The notes under the pieces: generated by a model
Seen by the model: the letters and a program-made list of their open reading frames with translations, nothing else
Databases searched by the model: none
What the model was told of the DNA's origin: nothing
Source of the DNA: Caldilineaceae bacterium
GTDB taxonomy: Bacteria; Chloroflexota; Anaerolineae; Caldilineales; Caldilineaceae
Direction: 5' to 3'
Assembly (NCBI GenBank): GCA_026645575.1
Contig: JAPKMW010000012.1
Coordinates: 92,352-156,351 of the forward strand
DNA: 64,000 nucleotides
Translations under genes and position numbers: made by a program
Shown: positions 60,622 through 64,000 of the stretch, piece after piece
How the letters are laid out: each line of letters opens with the position of its first letter
Numbering within the stretch: the stretch's first letter is position 1

Positions 60622-63600
60622 ATGATGCAGAAAATTTACCACACACCAATCCGAAAATTTCTTGTGCGGGCAAGCCTGCAGTGGTTACTTGCCCTGGCCT
60701 GTGTCATCACAGGTTGTTCATCTTCTTCTTTCTCGCCGCTTGCCCTTTCCGGCGACGCCGCAGCGCGCCAACTGATCTATTACGAACAACGCTACACCAA
60801 AACTTACCAGATCGCCCCCCGACCGGTTGGCGATTCGCAAGCTGCCGCCGAACATTATCTCCAACGTTATCAGCCGGGTCCGTTGCCCCGTGTCTTTCAA
60901 CATACCACGCTCTATGACCGCACGGGCAAGACCATCGCCGAGTTCTATGACGAAGGACGACGCACCTGGACACCTTTGACGCAAATTTCGCCTAATTTTT
61001 TAAAGGCCGTTATCGCCACCGAAGACGCCTCGTTCTATACGAATGAAGGCATCGATACGCGCCGTTTAGTCGCAGCTATCATTCAGAACGCCCGCAGCAG
61101 TGGAATTGTTTCCGGCGCCAGCACCATCACCATGCAATTAGCGCGCCAGTTGTTCTACCCGCCGGCGGAACGCTTTGCCCAAACGCTTGACCGCAAAATC
61201 AACGAAATCTTCCTGGCACGCGATCTGACCGCGCTCTTCTCCAAGGATGAGATCCTGGAGATGTACCTGAATTTGATCTACTTCGGCCACTTGGCCTACG
61301 GGCCGGAAGCCGCCGCTCAGGTCTATTTCGGCAAAGCGGCTGCCGATCTCACCCTGGCCGAAGCGACGCTGTTGGCCGGCATCCCGCAACGCCCCGGTGA
61401 CTACGATCTCTTTGTTAACTTTGCTGGGGCCAAAGCCCGCCAGCGCATCGTTCTTGATCTAATGGTGCGTCATGGCTATCTCAGCGCCGTTGATGCCGAT
61501 CGCGTCTATGCCGCGCCGGTGGCCCTGGCCGCTGACCCCGACACCCGCCCCCGGCAAGCGCCCCACTTTGCCCTCTTTACCGCCAACTATGTTGCCCAGA
61601 ACTGGCCTAATCTCGATCTGCGACGGGGTGGCTTACAGATTCAGACGACCCTCGATCTGCGGATGCAACAGGTAGCAGAGGAGACCGTCGCCAAAACCGT
61701 CCAGACGTTGCGCCCCCGCTACAACCTGACCAATGGCGCCCTGGTGGCGCTCAAACCCGGCACGGCGGAGATTCTGGCGATGGTCGGCAGCGCCAACTTC
61801 AATGATCGCACCATTGCCGGTGAAGTCAACGTGACCACCAGTCTGCGCCAACCGGGCAGTGCGCTCAAACCGCTCCTCTTTGCCGCCGCCTTTGATGACG
61901 AATTGATCAGCCCGGCCACGGTGTTGTGGGATATTCCGGTGCGCTACCGCATTAATGAATGGCAGATCTATCAACCGCGCAATTACGATAGCAAATTTCA
62001 CGGCCCGTTGACGGCGCGCAGCGCCCTGGCCAATAGCTATAACATTCCAGCGGTCAAGCTCCTGGATCGCATCGGCATTGACGCTATGCGCCGCGAAGCC
62101 ATTGAAATGGGCATCGAAAGCTTCCAACGCGACGACTCTTATGGTCTGGGCATGACCCTGGGCAGCAATGAAGTCACCCTGCTGGAAGTGACCACGGCTT
62201 ACCATACACTGGCGAATGGCGGTCTTTCGCAGCCGGCGACGCCAATTCAACAACTGGTTGATAATCGTGGGCAACGTTATCTGCCCAATGCCGGTGCGCC
62301 GATCCAAGCCGTTTCGCCCCAAGCCGCCTTTCTGGTGACGGATATTTTGAGCGACAATCAGGCGCGCACACCGGCCTTTGGCGCCAACAGCCGTCTCAAT
62401 TTGAGCCGCCCTGCCGCCGTCAAAACCGGCACATCCAGCAGCTTCCGCGACAACTGGACGGTGGGCTATACTCGCTTTCTGGTAACCGGCGTGTGGGCCG
62501 GCAATAGTAACGGGCAGGCCATGCGCGGCGCCAGCGGCATTACCGGCGCGGCGCCCATCTGGCATGATTTTATGGAAGCGGTCATTGCTGATCCGGCCCT
62601 CTTGGCGTTGTTACAAGCGCCAACCACCGCCGAAGCGTGGAACTTTACGCCGCCGCCCGACACGGCCCGCCGTGTTATCGACTGTCCTAAACCATTAAGC
62701 TGTCCTACCACCGGCGAATGGTTTACCCGCGATTGGTTGCGCAAGATGGGCGAGGCCCAACTACATGACGACAGCTTTGTCAGCGCCGCCTTGGCCAATG
62801 TTTATATCAACCGCAACGAGGGTTTGCAACGGGTGGGGAGTTGCGCAGTAGAAGGAGGCGCCGCCGGTACAGCGCTGCGTATCCCCGAACCGCTCGGCGT
62901 GATGGCGCCGGTCGCCACGCCGACGCGCGTTGTCGGCCAGAGCGGCGGTACACCGCCGTTGCCCCGCTTGTTGCGACCGCCGAATTTAACTTCGCCCACG
63001 GGATGGGGCGCGCCGCCGGTCAACTTCCAAACAACTGTTGAGCGGCTACGCGAAGAGCAACTAGCGGTGATGAATTGGGGCGCACGCGCCGGCACGCCAC
63101 TCTACCTGGGTCAATGCAACGACTTGCGCAATACAGTAGAAAGCTTGTGGGGCAAATCAGTGCGCTTTGTGACGGTGGAGACGCCCGGCACGCGGCAGAC
63201 GCTCGCCATCTTCCCGACGCCGACGCCAACCGCCACGCCAACCCGAACGCCAACCGCTACACCAACGATGACGCCAACGCCAACCGCCACCTCCATGCCG
63301 ACGATAACGCCAACCCCGACGGCGACTCCCATCGCGCCAACGGCCACCGCCACATCACCGGCACTGGCGGTCACCACGCAACCCACACCGACGGGGGCCA
63401 CGCCGATTGCTGTCGCTGTAGCTGGGACAACGGTTCCAACGGCGCCGCCGCCCAACGCGCCGGTTGTGGCGCCGACGACGCCACCAACGCCAACCGCCAC
63501 ACGCCCTGCCGCCCGCACCGGCTTGCCCTACAGCTTGTTGGGGATTGCACACGACGATTTCTGTCCAGGCGAGTACATTTTGGGGCAGGTGTTGAATGGC

Positions 63601-63855
63601 AGTGGTGCACCGGTCGCCGGGGTGCGGGTGGCCTATGTCGATCAGTGGGGCAACCGCGACAGCAGCACCACCAAGAGTACGCCGGCCGACTTCGGCAACT
63701 ATGATTTCCCCATCGGGGCGCGGGCGCGTGACTTCTATGTCACCGTCGTAGACGACGCCGGCACCCCGTTGAGTGAAACGATCTTTATCCAACATCGCAA
63801 AGGCGTCAGCGGCGACTATTCCTGCCATCATGTGGTTTGGATTGGGACGCGTTGA
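60622..63855 (+). CDS. Class A penicillin-binding protein with lipoprotein-type N-terminus
   Basis: 1077 residues; bifunctional peptidoglycan glycosyltransferase and DD-transpeptidase. The GT51 domain (about 95-290) has the catalytic Glu in VIATEDASFY, GASTITMQLARQLFYP, and DEILEMYLNLIYFGHLAYG. The transpeptidase (about 375-690) has SxxK in RQPGSALKPLLF near 413, SYN (SxN) near 472 and KTGTS near 597. A Thr/Pro-rich linker (about 863-967) leads to a C-terminal carboxypeptidase-regulatory-like domain (AGVRVAYVDQWGN, FPIGARARDFYVTVVDD). The N-terminus, WLLALACVITGCSSSS, reads as a lipobox with Cys 32 instead of an ordinary membrane anchor. Two adjacent ATG codons (60622, 60625) are possible starts; no clear Shine-Dalgarno. 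Confidence 0.93.
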   Translation: MMQKIYHTPIRKFLVRASLQWLLALACVITGCSSSSFSPLALSGDAAARQLIYYEQRYTKTYQIAPRPVGDSQAAAEHYLQRYQPGPLPRVFQHTTLYDRTGKTIAEFYDEGRRTWTPLTQISPNFLKAVIATEDASFYTNEGIDTRRLVAAIIQNARSSGIVSGASTITMQLARQLFYPPAERFAQTLDRKINEIFLARDLTALFSKDEILEMYLNLIYFGHLAYGPEAAAQVYFGKAAADLTLAEATLLAGIPQRPGDYDLFVNFAGAKARQRIVLDLMVRHGYLSAVDADRVYAAPVALAADPDTRPRQAPHFALFTANYVAQNWPNLDLRRGGLQIQTTLDLRMQQVAEETVAKTVQTLRPRYNLTNGALVALKPGTAEILAMVGSANFNDRTIAGEVNVTTSLRQPGSALKPLLFAAAFDDELISPATVLWDIPVRYRINEWQIYQPRNYDSKFHGPLTARSALANSYNIPAVKLLDRIGIDAMRREAIEMGIESFQRDDSYGLGMTLGSNEVTLLEVTTAYHTLANGGLSQPATPIQQLVDNRGQRYLPNAGAPIQAVSPQAAFLVTDILSDNQARTPAFGANSRLNLSRPAAVKTGTSSSFRDNWTVGYTRFLVTGVWAGNSNGQAMRGASGITGAAPIWHDFMEAVIADPALLALLQAPTTAEAWNFTPPPDTARRVIDCPKPLSCPTTGEWFTRDWLRKMGEAQLHDDSFVSAALANVYINRNEGLQRVGSCAVEGGAAGTALRIPEPLGVMAPVATPTRVVGQSGGTPPLPRLLRPPNLTSPTGWGAPPVNFQTTVERLREEQLAVMNWGARAGTPLYLGQCNDLRNTVESLWGKSVRFVTVETPGTRQTLAIFPTPTPTATPTRTPTATPTMTPTPTATSMPTITPTPTATPIAPTATATSPALAVTTQPTPTGATPIAVAVAGTTVPTAPPPNAPVVAPTTPPTPTATRPAARTGLPYSLLGIAHDDFCPGEYILGQVLNGSGAPVAGVRVAYVDQWGNRDSSTTKSTPADFGNYDFPIGARARDFYVTVVDDAGTPLSETIFIQHRKGVSGDYSCHHVVWIGTR
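63212..63350 (+). repeat. Coding minisatellite of the PBP Thr/Pro linker
   Basis: Repeated ACGCCAACC/ACGCCGACG-type units encode TPTPTATPTRTPTATP and similar. Copy number is likely to vary between strains. Confidence 0.85.
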
Positions 63856-63862
63856 TACAAGA

Positions 63863-63925
63863 GATTAGAGAGATAAAGAGATTGAGAGATTAGGTGCAAC
63901 GACAGCAAATCTCTTAATCTCTCAG
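63863..63925. repeat. Truncated GAGATTAAGAGATTGAG-word dyad
   Basis: Left part 63863-63889 has AGAGATAAAGAGATTGAGAG; right part 63908-63925 has AATCTCTTAATCTCTCA. It is the third member of the family at 11757 and 25321, but the right arm stops early and is followed by unrelated sequence. Confidence 0.75.
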
Positions 63926-63979
63926 AATCTGTCTGAAAAGGAAAAGCTGTCAGTTGAGAAGGTGGTATAAGCTGAAGTT

Positions 63980-64000
63980 GTGAACAAACAACTTTATCCA
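63980..64000 (+). CDS. Possible first codons of an IS-type transposase (cut by window end)
   Basis: GTG AAC AAA CAA CTT TAT CCA would read MNKQLYP, which resembles the start of IS5-group (DUF4096) transposases. Only seven codons are visible and no terminal inverted repeat can be verified, so this is a weak suggestion. Confidence 0.25.

Overview
The window is about 64 kb of a bacterial chromosome with roughly 55-58% GC and dense gene packing on both strands. The organism is most likely a member of the Chloroflexota (Anaerolineae/Caldilineae type). This is inferred from the mix of genes, not from a marker: tandem giant GT39-like membrane proteins with C-terminal beta-sandwich tails, Uma2 and Rpn nucleases, a SpoIIIAA-like ATPase with an R3H domain, a tmk-linked cyclic-di-AMP receptor, and a class A PBP with a Thr/Pro-rich linker. 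No rRNA or ribosomal protein gene is present to test it.

Region 1 (1-22.5 kb) is a sugar and sugar-acid catabolic region. It holds a cut HpcH/HpaI aldolase, a D-apionate-lactonase-like protein translationally coupled to an AAC(3)-family acetyltransferase, an MFS transporter, and a run of an unknown 406-aa protein, a KdsB-like cytidylyltransferase, a methyltransferase and a DapA/NanA-family aldolase. A sugar ABC importer (Tat-lipoprotein binding protein and two permeases) follows, then a sialidase-fold protein, an SDR, two PhyH dioxygenases, an apiosidase-like (GH140-type) hydrolase and a mannonate dehydratase. Apiose and 3-deoxy-ulosonic acids are the rare sugars of plant rhamnogalacturonan II, so a pectin-derived rare-sugar locus is a reasonable inference. 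Two Uma2-type nuclease genes and a DUF4143 ATPase are scattered in it.

Region 2 (22.7-30.1 kb) is glutamate synthase, gltB and gltD on the minus strand, split by an Rpn-family nuclease gene.

Region 3 (30.6-51 kb) is a 20-kb tandem array of eight large polytopic glycosyltransferase-like genes, all on the plus strand. Most carry one or two related beta-sandwich domains at the C terminus. Several contain palindromic repeats inserted in frame.

Region 4 (51-64 kb) is housekeeping: malQ, a rhomboid protease, gmk, an FmdB zinc ribbon, a DarA/PstA-type c-di-AMP receptor, tmk, a SpoIIIAA/R3H ATPase, a GNAT-like protein, a zinc-ribbon cold-shock protein, tRNA-Cys and a lipoprotein-type class A PBP. 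A transposase may start at the last bases.

The most unusual feature is at DNA level. Many intergenic gaps hold a long inverted repeat, often with arms that are themselves short tandem words. Sequences of the same style occur inside genes as open in-frame insertions, at the start codon of one gene and at the stop codon of another.
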